DNA from: Pseudoalteromonas gelatinilytica
GTDB lineage: Bacteria; Pseudomonadota; Gammaproteobacteria; Enterobacterales; Alteromonadaceae
Assembly (NCBI RefSeq): GCF_001641615.1
Contig: NZ_LRRU01000020.1
Coordinates: forward strand, 206,525-270,524
Direction: 5' to 3'
DNA length: 64,000 nucleotides
A program made the translations under genes and the position numbers. Within the stretch, counting starts at the first letter, position 1. The number at the start of each line of letters is the position of its first letter. Shown piece after piece: positions 54,948-63,629 of this stretch. The notes beneath the pieces were generated by a model. That model did no database searches. It saw nothing but the letters and a program-made list of their open reading frames with translations, and was not told the DNA's origin.

Positions 54948-56072
54948 ATGGTAGATAAAGCATTAGGCGGCGCAGGTTTACGTGGTCAAGTAGCAGGTGA
55001 AACAGCACTGTGTACAGTAGGTAAATCAGGTTCAGGTTTAACTTATTGTGGTTATGATATTAGTGAATTAGCAGATAAAGCACAGTTTGAAGAAGTGTCT
55101 TTTTTACTGTCGCGCGGTGAATTACCAACAGAGTCTGAGCTGACTGAATATAAAGCAAAGCTAAAATCACTACGTGGTTTACCAGATGCACTTAAAACAG
55201 TGCTTGAAAATATTCCTAAAGACGCGCATCCAATGGATGTAATGCGTACGGGTTGTTCTATGCTAGGTAACCTAGAAATGGAGCAAGACTTCTCAGAAGC
55301 GAATGATGCGATTGACCGCATGGTTGCTGTATTCCCAAGTATTATTTGTTACTGGTATCGCTTTAGCCATGACGGCGTTCGCATCGATACTGAAACTGAT
55401 GATGATTCGGTAGGTGCACACTTCTTACGTTTATTACATGACGAAGCACCATCAGCACTGTTTGAGCAAGTAATGAATGTGTCTTTAATTCTTTATGCAG
55501 AGCATGAGTTTAATGCATCAACATTCACTGCACGTGTGTGTGCATCAACATTGTCTGATATTCACTCTTGTGTAACGGGGGCGATTGGTAGTTTACGTGG
55601 TCCATTACATGGTGGTGCGAACGAAGCGGCTATGGATATGATTGAAGGCTTCACAAGTGCAGACCAAGCTGAAGATGCGCTGATGGGCATGCTTGAACGT
55701 AAAGACAAGATCATGGGCTTTGGTCATGCCATTTACCGTGAATCAGATCCACGTAACGTGATCATCAAAAAGTGGTCAGAAAAACTGGCAGCAGAAGTGG
55801 GTGATGATGTGCTTTATCCAGTGTCTGTTCGCTGTGAAGAAGTTATGTGGCGTGAAAAGAAATTATTCTGTAATGCTGATTTCTTCCATGCATCTGCGTA
55901 TCACTTCATGGGTATTCCAACTAAGTTATTCACGCCAATTTTCGTGATGAGCCGTGTAACAGGTTGGACAGCACACGTGAAAGAGCAACGTGCTAATAAC
56001 CGTATTATTCGCCCAAGTGCAGATTATACGGGTCCAGAAGCGCGTAGCTATACGCCAATTTCTGAGCGTTAA
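54948..56072 (+). CDS. prpC: 2-methylcitrate synthase
   Basis: The 374-residue citrate-synthase-family enzyme condenses propionyl-CoA with oxaloacetate. Catalytic His and Asp residues lie in LHGGANEAAMDM, GFGHAIYRESDPR and the DFFHASAYHFMGI region. Its length (374) and place in the operon separate it from the TCA enzyme (about 430). Confidence 0.94.
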   Translation: MVDKALGGAGLRGQVAGETALCTVGKSGSGLTYCGYDISELADKAQFEEVSFLLSRGELPTESELTEYKAKLKSLRGLPDALKTVLENIPKDAHPMDVMRTGCSMLGNLEMEQDFSEANDAIDRMVAVFPSIICYWYRFSHDGVRIDTETDDDSVGAHFLRLLHDEAPSALFEQVMNVSLILYAEHEFNASTFTARVCASTLSDIHSCVTGAIGSLRGPLHGGANEAAMDMIEGFTSADQAEDALMGMLERKDKIMGFGHAIYRESDPRNVIIKKWSEKLAAEVGDDVLYPVSVRCEEVMWREKKLFCNADFFHASAYHFMGIPTKLFTPIFVMSRVTGWTAHVKEQRANNRIIRPSADYTGPEARSYTPISER

Positions 56073-56092
56073 TCGTTAATTAAATCAGTGAT

Positions 56093-56113
56093 AGGGGTAG
56101 CTTAGCTGCCCCT
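56093..56113 (+). promoter_or_regulatory. Intercistronic hairpin between prpC and acnD
   Basis: A 9-bp stem (AGGGGTAGC / GCTGCCCCT, one wobble pair) lies 20 bases after prpC, within the 117-base gap. Without a strong T run it may stabilise the upstream message rather than stop transcription. Confidence 0.55.
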
Positions 56114-56189
56114 TTATGAAGGGGCGAAATAAATACAAAAACAATCAGCCCACCTTTGTTCACCGTCACCAAGTACAAGTAGAATCATC

Positions 56190-58781
56190 ATGAATACAAA
56201 CTTTAGAAAACCATTAGCAGGCACCGGCGTCGATTACTTTGATACGCGCGCTGCTGTTGATGCAATTAAACCAGGCAGCTATGCCACACTTCCTTACACA
56301 TCGCGAGTACTTGCCGAAAACTTAGTTCGTCGCTGTGACCCTGAAATGCTAAATGATGCGCTGTCGCAATTGATTGACCGCAAGCGTGATTTAGATTTTC
56401 CATGGTTTCCTGCGCGCGTTGTGTGTCACGACATCTTAGGTCAAACAGCGTTAGTTGATTTAGCAGGCCTACGTGATGCTATTGCTGCAAAAGGCGGCGA
56501 TCCTGCAAAAGTGAACCCTGTGGTACCAACACAATTAATTGTTGACCATTCATTAGCGGTTGAACACGCAGGTTTTGAACCTGACGCATTTGAAAAAAAC
56601 CGTGCTATTGAAGACCGTCGTAACGATGACCGATTCCACTTTATTAATTGGACGAAAACAGCATTTAAAAATATTGATGTGATCCCGCCGGGTAACGGCA
56701 TTATGCATCAAATCAATTTAGAGAAAATGTCACCTGTGATCCAAAAACGTGATGGCGTGGCATTCCCAGATACATTAGTTGGTACAGATAGCCACACACC
56801 TATGGTCGATGCGCTAGGTGTTATTGCAGTCGGTGTAGGTGGTCTTGAAGCTGAAAGTGTGATGCTTGGCCGTGCATCTTACATGCGTTTACCAGATATT
56901 GTGGGTGTCGAGCTCAAAGGCAAGCCACAACCGGGTATTACTGCAACCGATATCGTACTAGCGATCACCGAATTTTTACGTAATGAAAGAGTTGTGTCGA
57001 CCTACCTTGAATTTTATGGTGAAGGTGCCGATGCACTTACCTTAGGCGATAGAGCAACTATCTCTAATATGACGCCAGAGTTTGGCGCAACAGCTGCGAT
57101 GTTCTACATCGATGACAACACACTTGATTACCTACGTTTAACTGGCCGTGAAGAAGAGCAAGTTCAACTCGTCGAAACTTACGCTAAAGAGACTGGCCTT
57201 TGGAGTGACAGTCTTAAAACGGCTGAGTATGAGCGTGTGTTAACCTTTGATCTATCGTCAGTTGGTCGCAATATTGCGGGCCCTTCAAATCCACATCGCC
57301 GTGTTGCAACAAGCGAACTTGATAAAGCAGGTATCACTGGCGTCGTTGAGAATGAAGAAGGCTTAATGCCAGATGGTGCCTGTATCATTGCTGCAATCAC
57401 AAGTTGTACGAATACTAGTAATCCACGCAATGTTATTGCCGCAGGTTTACTTGCGCGTAATGCTAACGCTAAAGGGTTAACTCGTAAGCCATGGGTTAAA
57501 ACATCACTGGCACCGGGTTCTAAAGCGGTTAAGTCTTACTTAGAAGAAGCAAATTTATTACCTGAACTTGAACAACTTGGCTTTGGTATCGTTGCCTTTG
57601 CGTGTACAACTTGTAACGGCATGAGTGGTGCGCTTGATCCTAAAATTCAGCAAGAAGTGATTGACCGCGACCTATACGCAACCGCTGTACTTTCGGGTAA
57701 CCGTAACTTCGATGGTCGTATTCATCCTTATGCAAAACAAGCATTCTTAGCTTCACCGCCACTGGTAGTTGCTTATGCCATCGCTGGTACTATTCGTTTT
57801 GATATCGAAAAAGATGTATTAGGGCATGATCAACAAGGCAACGAAATTCGCCTTATGGATTTATGGCCAACAGATGAAGAAATTGATGCAGTGATCAAAC
57901 AAAGTGTTAAACCTGAACAATTTAAAAAGGTTTACGAGCCAATGTTTGATTTAAGTGTAGATTACGGTGAAGACAACGATCCACTTTACCAATGGCGTCC
58001 ACAAAGTACCTATATTCGTCGTCCTCCTTATTGGGAAGGCGCATTAGCAGGTGAGCGTACATTAAGCGGAATGCGAGCACTAGCCGTATTGGGTGACAAC
58101 ATCACTACTGACCACTTATCACCTTCGAATGCGATTTTAGCGTCAAGTGCAGCTGGTGAGTACCTCGCTAAAATGGGTCTGCCGGAAGAAGATTTTAACT
58201 CGTATGCTACTCACCGAGGCGACCATTTAACAGCACAGCGTGCAACATTCGCTAACCCTAAGTTACTGAATGAAATGGTTAAAGAAAATGGTGAAGTGAA
58301 GCAAGGTTCATATGCTCGCATTGAACCAGAAGGCAAAGTGACGCGTATGTGGGAAGCTATCGAAACCTACATGGAGCGCAAACAACCGCTTATTATTGTG
58401 GCTGGTGCCGATTATGGCCAAGGCTCATCACGTGACTGGGCAGCTAAGGGTGTACGCCTTGCTGGTGTTGAAGTGATTGCAGCCGAGGGCTTTGAGCGTA
58501 TTCACCGCACTAACCTAATTGGTATGGGCGTATTACCGCTTGAGTTTAAAGCAGGCACCACGCGAACTACATTAGGTATTGATGGCAGTGAGACCTTTAG
58601 TGTGAAAGGTGAGCCAACACCAGGCGCGACACTGACATTAGTTATTACCCGTGCCAATGGTGAAACTGTTGAAGTACCAATGACGTGTCGTTTAGATACA
58701 GCTGAAGAAGTGTCAATTTATTCAGCGGGTGGTGTGCTGCAACGTTTCGCGCAAGATTTCTTAGAATCTGAGGAGCACTAA
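56190..58781 (+). CDS. acnD: Fe/S-dependent 2-methylisocitrate dehydratase AcnD
   Basis: The 863-residue aconitase-family protein dehydrates 2-methylcitrate with a 4Fe-4S cluster, with ligand Cys in AITSCTNTSNPR and AFACTTCNGMSG. Other marks are VGTDSHTPMVDALGV, GADYGQGSSRDWAAKG (substrate-binding) and QINLEKM. It is used instead of PrpD and needs PrpF. Confidence 0.94.
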   Translation: MNTNFRKPLAGTGVDYFDTRAAVDAIKPGSYATLPYTSRVLAENLVRRCDPEMLNDALSQLIDRKRDLDFPWFPARVVCHDILGQTALVDLAGLRDAIAAKGGDPAKVNPVVPTQLIVDHSLAVEHAGFEPDAFEKNRAIEDRRNDDRFHFINWTKTAFKNIDVIPPGNGIMHQINLEKMSPVIQKRDGVAFPDTLVGTDSHTPMVDALGVIAVGVGGLEAESVMLGRASYMRLPDIVGVELKGKPQPGITATDIVLAITEFLRNERVVSTYLEFYGEGADALTLGDRATISNMTPEFGATAAMFYIDDNTLDYLRLTGREEEQVQLVETYAKETGLWSDSLKTAEYERVLTFDLSSVGRNIAGPSNPHRRVATSELDKAGITGVVENEEGLMPDGACIIAAITSCTNTSNPRNVIAAGLLARNANAKGLTRKPWVKTSLAPGSKAVKSYLEEANLLPELEQLGFGIVAFACTTCNGMSGALDPKIQQEVIDRDLYATAVLSGNRNFDGRIHPYAKQAFLASPPLVVAYAIAGTIRFDIEKDVLGHDQQGNEIRLMDLWPTDEEIDAVIKQSVKPEQFKKVYEPMFDLSVDYGEDNDPLYQWRPQSTYIRRPPYWEGALAGERTLSGMRALAVLGDNITTDHLSPSNAILASSAAGEYLAKMGLPEEDFNSYATHRGDHLTAQRATFANPKLLNEMVKENGEVKQGSYARIEPEGKVTRMWEAIETYMERKQPLIIVAGADYGQGSSRDWAAKGVRLAGVEVIAAEGFERIHRTNLIGMGVLPLEFKAGTTRTTLGIDGSETFSVKGEPTPGATLTLVITRANGETVEVPMTCRLDTAEEVSIYSAGGVLQRFAQDFLESEEH

Positions 58782-58784
58782 GCA

Positions 58785-59954
58785 ATGGCATTTAAACCAC
58801 AAATTAAGGTGCCAGCGACCTATATGCGTGGCGGCACCAGTAAAGGGGTGTTCTTTAACTTAACTGATTTACCTGAGCCTGCCCAAGTGGCAGGTGAGGC
58901 GCGCGATAGCCTGTTATTACGTGTGATTGGCAGCCCCGATCCTTACCAAAAACAAACTGATGGTATGGGCGGTGCAACCTCGAGCACCAGTAAGACGGTG
59001 ATTTTATCGAAAAGCGCGAAAGCTGATCACGATGTTGATTATTTGTTTGGTCAAGTGGCTATCGATAAAGCGTTTGTTGATTGGAGTGGTAACTGTGGCA
59101 ATTTAACTTCAGCAGTCGGGGCCTTTGCTGTGTCGAACGGCCTTGTTGATGCCAGCAAAATTCCAGACAACGGCGTTGTCGAAGTTAAAGTTTGGCAAGT
59201 AAACATAAGTAAAACCATTATAGTACATGTGCCAATTACTAACGGCGAAGTGCAAGAAACCGGTGATTTTGAGCTTGATGGCGTGACCTTTCCAGCCGCT
59301 GAAGTGAAACTTGAATTTATGGACCCTGCAGATGGCGAAGGGGCCTTATTTCCAACAGGTAACTTAGTTGATGAGCTAGAAGTGCCAGGTATTGGTATGT
59401 TGTCTGCAACGATGATCAATGCGGGTATTCCGACAGTTTTCATTAACGCCAGTGAAGTTGGCTACGATGGCACAGAGCTACAAGAAGCCATTAACGGTGA
59501 TGCATCTGCACTTGAAAAATTAGAAACGATTCGTGCCTACGGGGCGTTGAAAATGGGGCTAATTTCTCATATTGATGAAGCAAAAGCACGTCAACATACG
59601 CCAAAAGTAGCTTGGGTTGCACCAGCAAAGACTTACCATGCATCAAGTGGTAAAGTTGTCAGTGATACAGATATTGATTTAGTGGTACGTGCTATGTCGA
59701 TGGGTAAATTGCACCATGCCATGATGGGCACCGCTGCGGTTGCAATAGGTACTGCCGCCGCTATTCCTGGTACCTTGGTAAACCTTGCTGCAGGCGGTGG
59801 TGAGCGACAAGAGGTAAACTTTGGTCATCCTTCTGGCACTTTAAAAGTGGGCGCTGCTGCAAAACTTGTTGATGGTAATTGGCAAGTCACTAAAGCAAGT
59901 ATGAGCCGAAGTGCGCGTGTATTGATGGAAGGCTGGGTTAGAGTGCCTGAGTAG
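58785..59954 (+). CDS. prpF: 2-methylaconitate cis-trans isomerase PrpF
   Basis: The 389-residue protein has the PrpF pattern: YMRGGTSKGVFFNL, GGATSSTSKTVI, SGNCGNLTSAVGAFAV and the terminal HPSGTLKVGAA. It isomerises the AcnD product so that an aconitase (probably AcnB) can hydrate it. It sits 3 bases after acnD and ends the prp operon before a strong terminator. Confidence 0.94.
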   Translation: MAFKPQIKVPATYMRGGTSKGVFFNLTDLPEPAQVAGEARDSLLLRVIGSPDPYQKQTDGMGGATSSTSKTVILSKSAKADHDVDYLFGQVAIDKAFVDWSGNCGNLTSAVGAFAVSNGLVDASKIPDNGVVEVKVWQVNISKTIIVHVPITNGEVQETGDFELDGVTFPAAEVKLEFMDPADGEGALFPTGNLVDELEVPGIGMLSATMINAGIPTVFINASEVGYDGTELQEAINGDASALEKLETIRAYGALKMGLISHIDEAKARQHTPKVAWVAPAKTYHASSGKVVSDTDIDLVVRAMSMGKLHHAMMGTAAVAIGTAAAIPGTLVNLAAGGGERQEVNFGHPSGTLKVGAAAKLVDGNWQVTKASMSRSARVLMEGWVRVPE

Positions 59955-59984
59955 TACTCAATCGCGTACTGATATTATCAAAAT

Positions 59985-60008
59985 AAAGCGGCGGTTACGC
60001 CGCTTTTT
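59985..60008. terminator. Bidirectional terminator between prpF and the solute-binding gene
   Basis: The stem AAAGCGGCG / CGCCGCTTT with a GTTA loop is followed by TTTTT. It overlaps the last codons of the minus-strand gene. Confidence 0.88.
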
Positions 60009-60903
60009 CTAATCCGTAGCACTGTTGTTTCATTCCTTCGATGAACTCGTTAAACTTGCCGCTTTGTTGCATGAGTTCTATTTCATCATTTAAATCTTGT
60101 AAAACTTTTTGCCACTGCGGCGTTGATTTACTGACAGAAAAATAAAGCGGTTTGTATTCAAGTTTAGGCTCTAGCGCGACCAGTGATTCTAAAATTTGTC
60201 GTTTGCCGCTAATTGATAATTCAGATTTATAAACACTGGCTTTTAACACCTCAAGATCTGCCACAATCAGGCTTACTCGGTTACTAAGTAACAGGTGAAT
60301 TAGTTGGTACTCATTATTAGCGACGATTGTATCGATTTCTTTATTATCAATCATGGCATCGAGCTCTTTAGTGTTTTTATACGAACGTACTACACCAATT
60401 GGTAAATTTTTAACGGATTTTAAATCCCCATTGAATGGAATTTGATTTCCTTTTAACGCCACGAATGATAAATCCCCACCCGGAATAGCATGACTCAAAG
60501 CGAGTAAATCGTTGCGAGTTTTATCGAGGAAATTATCTGAGATAACATCATCTTCAATAAAGTACTCAGGGAAGAGAATATCAGCGCGACCTAATTCAGC
60601 TTCTCTTACGGCGCGTGCCCACGGATAAAAGCTAATTTGCACGCCATAGCCTTTTTCAAGTAAGGAGCTTACAGCAAATTGGTAAAGCCAGCCTTTGTTG
60701 CATAAGTTTTCGTCTATGTAAGGAGGCCAATCTAAGGTGACGAGCTTTAAAACATGGTTGGCATCTAAGTTATAACCATATCCGCCGTTGAAACGCACCG
60801 CTTCTTCAGTGATGATTTCGCCATTTTTTTCAAAGCTAACAGGCGTAAGACCCGCAAGAGCTTGATATGAGACGAATAAAAAAAGCACTGTCAGTAGTTT
60901 CAT
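59995..60903 (-). CDS. Periplasmic solute-binding protein, family 3-like
   Basis: The 302-residue protein has a signal peptide (1-17). It shows the bilobed amino-acid-binding-protein pattern (LVTLDWPPYIDENLCNKGWLYQFAVSSLLEKGYGVQISFYPWARAVREAELGRADILFPEYFI; the C-terminal QWQKVLQDLNDEIELMQQSGKFNEFI). No permease or ATPase gene is nearby, so it may belong to a sensor or to a distant transporter. Ligand is unknown. Confidence 0.78.
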   Translation of the reverse strand: MKLLTVLFLFVSYQALAGLTPVSFEKNGEIITEEAVRFNGGYGYNLDANHVLKLVTLDWPPYIDENLCNKGWLYQFAVSSLLEKGYGVQISFYPWARAVREAELGRADILFPEYFIEDDVISDNFLDKTRNDLLALSHAIPGGDLSFVALKGNQIPFNGDLKSVKNLPIGVVRSYKNTKELDAMIDNKEIDTIVANNEYQLIHLLLSNRVSLIVADLEVLKASVYKSELSISGKRQILESLVALEPKLEYKPLYFSVSKSTPQWQKVLQDLNDEIELMQQSGKFNEFIEGMKQQCYGLEKAA

Positions 60904-61097
60904 AAATTTTCTAAGTTTTTGTTATTTATCTAAAGCTTAGCCTTTTGTCGTAAATATACAACCTTGGAACTGTAACAATATCTAACGGGCTTGATGCGTT
61001 TTTCGATCACTTCTAACTCGATAGGAGTTGGGTGACAAAAATGCTTTAATTGTATTATGATATCACTTATTGCATTTGCAGATTAAGGATAACAACA

Positions 61098-63044
61098 ATG
61101 ATAAAACCAAGTATCTACATATCACTGCTTACAAGCTCTATGCTTGCTCACGCACATTTACCGCTTAGCGTGACAAGCCCAGATGGACAAATAACTGTAA
61201 AACTCGAAAAACAACAAAACCAACTTGTTTATAGCGTAAATTATGGCAAGCAAGTGTTTTTGCAGCAATCACAGCTTGGTTTAAAAACCAACCTGGGTGA
61301 TTTTTCACAAAGCCTAAAATATAAAAGCCATACAACCGCTTCAGTCAATGAAAGCTATAAGCTGCATAATGCGAAGGTTAGTGACGTAAACTACACGGCA
61401 AATTCACTCAAAGCGCAATTTGAAAACCAAGACGGCAGAATGCTTGGCGTCGAGTTTAATGTGTCTGATAGCGATGTTGCGTTTCGCTATCAAATCTCAG
61501 GGACTGAAACAGATACCCGTATCAAGGTATTAGCTGAATATAGCGCTTTTAATTTACCAGATTCTGCAACCACATTTATAAGCCCACAAGCCTTACCTGA
61601 AACGGGCTGGATGCAAACAAAACCAAGTTACGAAGAGCCTTACACCTTTAACGAAGCCCTTGGTACACCGTCAGCGAACGGGGTGGGCTATACCTTTCCT
61701 GCATTATTTAAAAATAGCGATAAAGGCTGGTTATTAATTTCTGAAACCGGGGTTGATAGCCATTATGTTGGCTCAAAATTAAGTGAAGGCACAAAAGACG
61801 GTATTTATCGGATTTCATTTCCTCAGGCTGGCGAAAACAATGGCATAGGTGCGACTTATGCCGCTATGGCGATGCCAGCAACCACACCTTGGCGTACTAT
61901 TACGTTGGGAACGAGTTTAAAACCAATCGTTGAATCAACCGTGGCGTTTGATTTAGTTAAACCCCTTTATCAAGCAAGCCAAGATTATAAAATGGGTCGT
62001 TCAACATGGAGCTGGATTGTTTGGCAAGACCCAAGTATCAACTACGATGATCAAATCAAATTTATCGATTTAGCTTCATCATTAAATTTTGAATATGTAT
62101 TAATCGACAATTGGTGGGATAAAAACATTGGCCGCGAGAGAATGGCTGAATTGGTTAAGTACGCTAATGGTAAGGGCGTTGATGTTATTTTGTGGTACAA
62201 CTCAAATGGCTGGTGGAATGACGCACCTCAAACCCCACAAAATAGAATGAACAGTGCACCTGCACGTCGAAATGAAATGGCGTGGTTGCAAAGCATTGGT
62301 GTTAAAGGGCTTAAAGTAGATTTTTTTGGTGGTGACAAACAAGAGACCATTAAACTCTACGAAGATATTCTCACTGATGCAAATCAGTATGGTTTAGTGA
62401 TCACCTTTCATGGCAGCACTATCCCGCGTGGCTGGGAAAGAATGTATCCTAACTTCGTCACATCTGAAGCGGTTCTAGCATCGGAGAACCTTGTTTTTCA
62501 TCAAAATTCGTTAGATTTACATGCCTATAACGCGACTATTTTACCGTTCACTCGTAATGCTATTGGCGCTATGGATTTTGCCCCAGTGTTTTTAAACAAA
62601 CGCTTATCTCAAGATCAAACCGTCGGCACTATTCGTAAAACCACAGATGCATTTGAACTGGCAACAGGTGTGCTTTATCAATCACCAGTACAACATTTTG
62701 GCCTGACGCCAAATAACCTTGTAGAGCAACCTCAATTTGTTATTGATACTTTAAAGGCGATGCCAACGGTATGGGATGAAACACGTTATATTGCAGGTCA
62801 GCCGGGTCAAGATGTAACGATCGCAAGGCGTCATCAGCAAACATGGTGGGTAGCTGCCGTGAATGGTGAAAATAAAGCCAAAACATTCGATATCGATTTA
62901 CCTATGTTAGCGGGCAAAAAAGTCACCCTGTTGTTTGACAAAAAAGATGGCAGTGCTGGTACTAAGCAAGTCACAGTAAGTAACAGTGGCAAGTTAACCT
63001 TAAACTTATTAGCTCAAGGTGGCGCACTGATTATTGGTCGCTAA
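61098..63044 (+). CDS. Glycoside hydrolase family 97 enzyme
   Basis: The 648-residue exported protein has a signal peptide (1-22), an N-terminal beta-sandwich (LPLSVTSPDGQITVKLE), a TIM-barrel with DNWWDKNIG and VKGLKVDFFGGDKQE, and a C-terminal beta-domain. The Asp408 of the KVDFF motif sits where the nucleophile of retaining GH97 enzymes is found, and Glu457 (TSEAV) fits the acid/base. Inverting members lack that Asp. This suggests a retaining alpha-galactosidase-type activity, but the sugar is unproven. The start at 61098 has AAGGA before it. It is a lone gene. Confidence 0.82.
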   Translation: MIKPSIYISLLTSSMLAHAHLPLSVTSPDGQITVKLEKQQNQLVYSVNYGKQVFLQQSQLGLKTNLGDFSQSLKYKSHTTASVNESYKLHNAKVSDVNYTANSLKAQFENQDGRMLGVEFNVSDSDVAFRYQISGTETDTRIKVLAEYSAFNLPDSATTFISPQALPETGWMQTKPSYEEPYTFNEALGTPSANGVGYTFPALFKNSDKGWLLISETGVDSHYVGSKLSEGTKDGIYRISFPQAGENNGIGATYAAMAMPATTPWRTITLGTSLKPIVESTVAFDLVKPLYQASQDYKMGRSTWSWIVWQDPSINYDDQIKFIDLASSLNFEYVLIDNWWDKNIGRERMAELVKYANGKGVDVILWYNSNGWWNDAPQTPQNRMNSAPARRNEMAWLQSIGVKGLKVDFFGGDKQETIKLYEDILTDANQYGLVITFHGSTIPRGWERMYPNFVTSEAVLASENLVFHQNSLDLHAYNATILPFTRNAIGAMDFAPVFLNKRLSQDQTVGTIRKTTDAFELATGVLYQSPVQHFGLTPNNLVEQPQFVIDTLKAMPTVWDETRYIAGQPGQDVTIARRHQQTWWVAAVNGENKAKTFDIDLPMLAGKKVTLLFDKKDGSAGTKQVTVSNSGKLTLNLLAQGGALIIGR

Positions 63045-63082
63045 CTGTGAGTTAATAGGCGATAAACAAAACCAAGTAGAGA

Positions 63083-63110
63083 AAAGCGAGCAGGTTGCTC
63101 GCTTTTTTTT
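63083..63110 (+). terminator. Intrinsic terminator after the GH97 gene
   Basis: The 10-bp stem AAAGCGAGCA / TGCTCGCTTT has a 3-base loop, followed by eight T. Confidence 0.92.
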
Positions 63111-63175
63111 GACTATAGTTGCCTTACTAATTTGGGCGTGCTAGATTTCGTTGGGTGTGGTGATGTACTACAACG

Positions 63176-63234
63176 CTTTGAGGACGACCTTAAAGTTGAT
63201 ATTTAAATTCGGGGACGACCCCATAAAGAGGTCG
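63176..63234 (+). promoter_or_regulatory. Guanidine-II (mini-ykkC) riboswitch controlling gdx
   Basis: Two stem-loops with ACGA loops stand in the order and size of the mini-ykkC class: P1 CTTTGAGG-ACGA-CCTTAAAG (63176-63195) and P2 GGGG-ACGA-CCCC (63211-63222). They are separated by a 15-base AT-rich linker and followed 4 bases later by the ribosome site AAAGAGG (63225-63231). The CGACCT of P1 (63185-63190) is complementary to AGGTCG (63229-63234), which covers the ribosome site. Without guanidine this pairing would block translation; guanidine binding to both loops frees it. The downstream gene is a Gdx/SugE exporter, the classical target. Confidence 0.92.
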
Positions 63235-63237
63235 ACC

Positions 63238-63552
63238 ATGAATTGGATCCTACTTATTGCTGCTGGCTTACTTGAAGTCGCTTGGGCTTATGGCCTAAAA
63301 CAATCAAACGGTTTTACTAAACCACTCATTTCATTCTTTACAATTTTAACCATGGCTGCGAGCTTCTATTGCTTAAGCGTGGCGCTTAAATCATTACCAC
63401 TCAGTTTGGCTTATGCAGTTTGGGTAGGTATCGGCGTAATTGGCTCTGCAATTATTGGCATGACGCTATTATCAGAAGGCGTAAGCCTATTAAAAATTGC
63501 CAGCTTACTGCTGATTGCCCTTGGAATTATTGGTTTGAAACTCGCCAATTAG
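63238..63552 (+). CDS. gdx: Guanidinium exporter Gdx (SugE), small multidrug resistance family
   Basis: The 104-residue protein has four membrane helices with the essential Glu13 in the first helix (LLEVAWAYGLKQSNGF), the GMTLLSEG loop and the SMR ending LKIASLLLIALGIIGLKLAN. The SugE branch exports guanidinium by proton exchange, which agrees with the guanidine-II riboswitch directly upstream. The ATG at 63238 is preceded by AAAGAGG. The frame remains open back to 63151, but that extension is the riboswitch and not coding. Confidence 0.93.
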   Translation: MNWILLIAAGLLEVAWAYGLKQSNGFTKPLISFFTILTMAASFYCLSVALKSLPLSLAYAVWVGIGVIGSAIIGMTLLSEGVSLLKIASLLLIALGIIGLKLAN

Positions 63553-63562
63553 TGTTTGAATA

Positions 63563-63597
63563 AAAATCCGATAGGCTGTTGCTCTATCGGATTTTGG
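63563..63597. terminator. Terminator between gdx and the FAH-family gene
   Basis: The 12-bp stem AAAATCCGATAG / CTATCGGATTTT has a 9-base loop. T-rich on both strands, it can serve both convergent genes. Confidence 0.85.
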
Positions 63598-63629
63598 GTC
63601 TAGATCAAATGCAATTTGGGATTTATTAA

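Noticed and set aside
63151..63237. N-terminal extension of the SMR exporter gene
   Set aside because: The extension covers the guanidine-II riboswitch and lacks a ribosome site; SMR proteins are about 105 residues, as given by the ATG at 63238.
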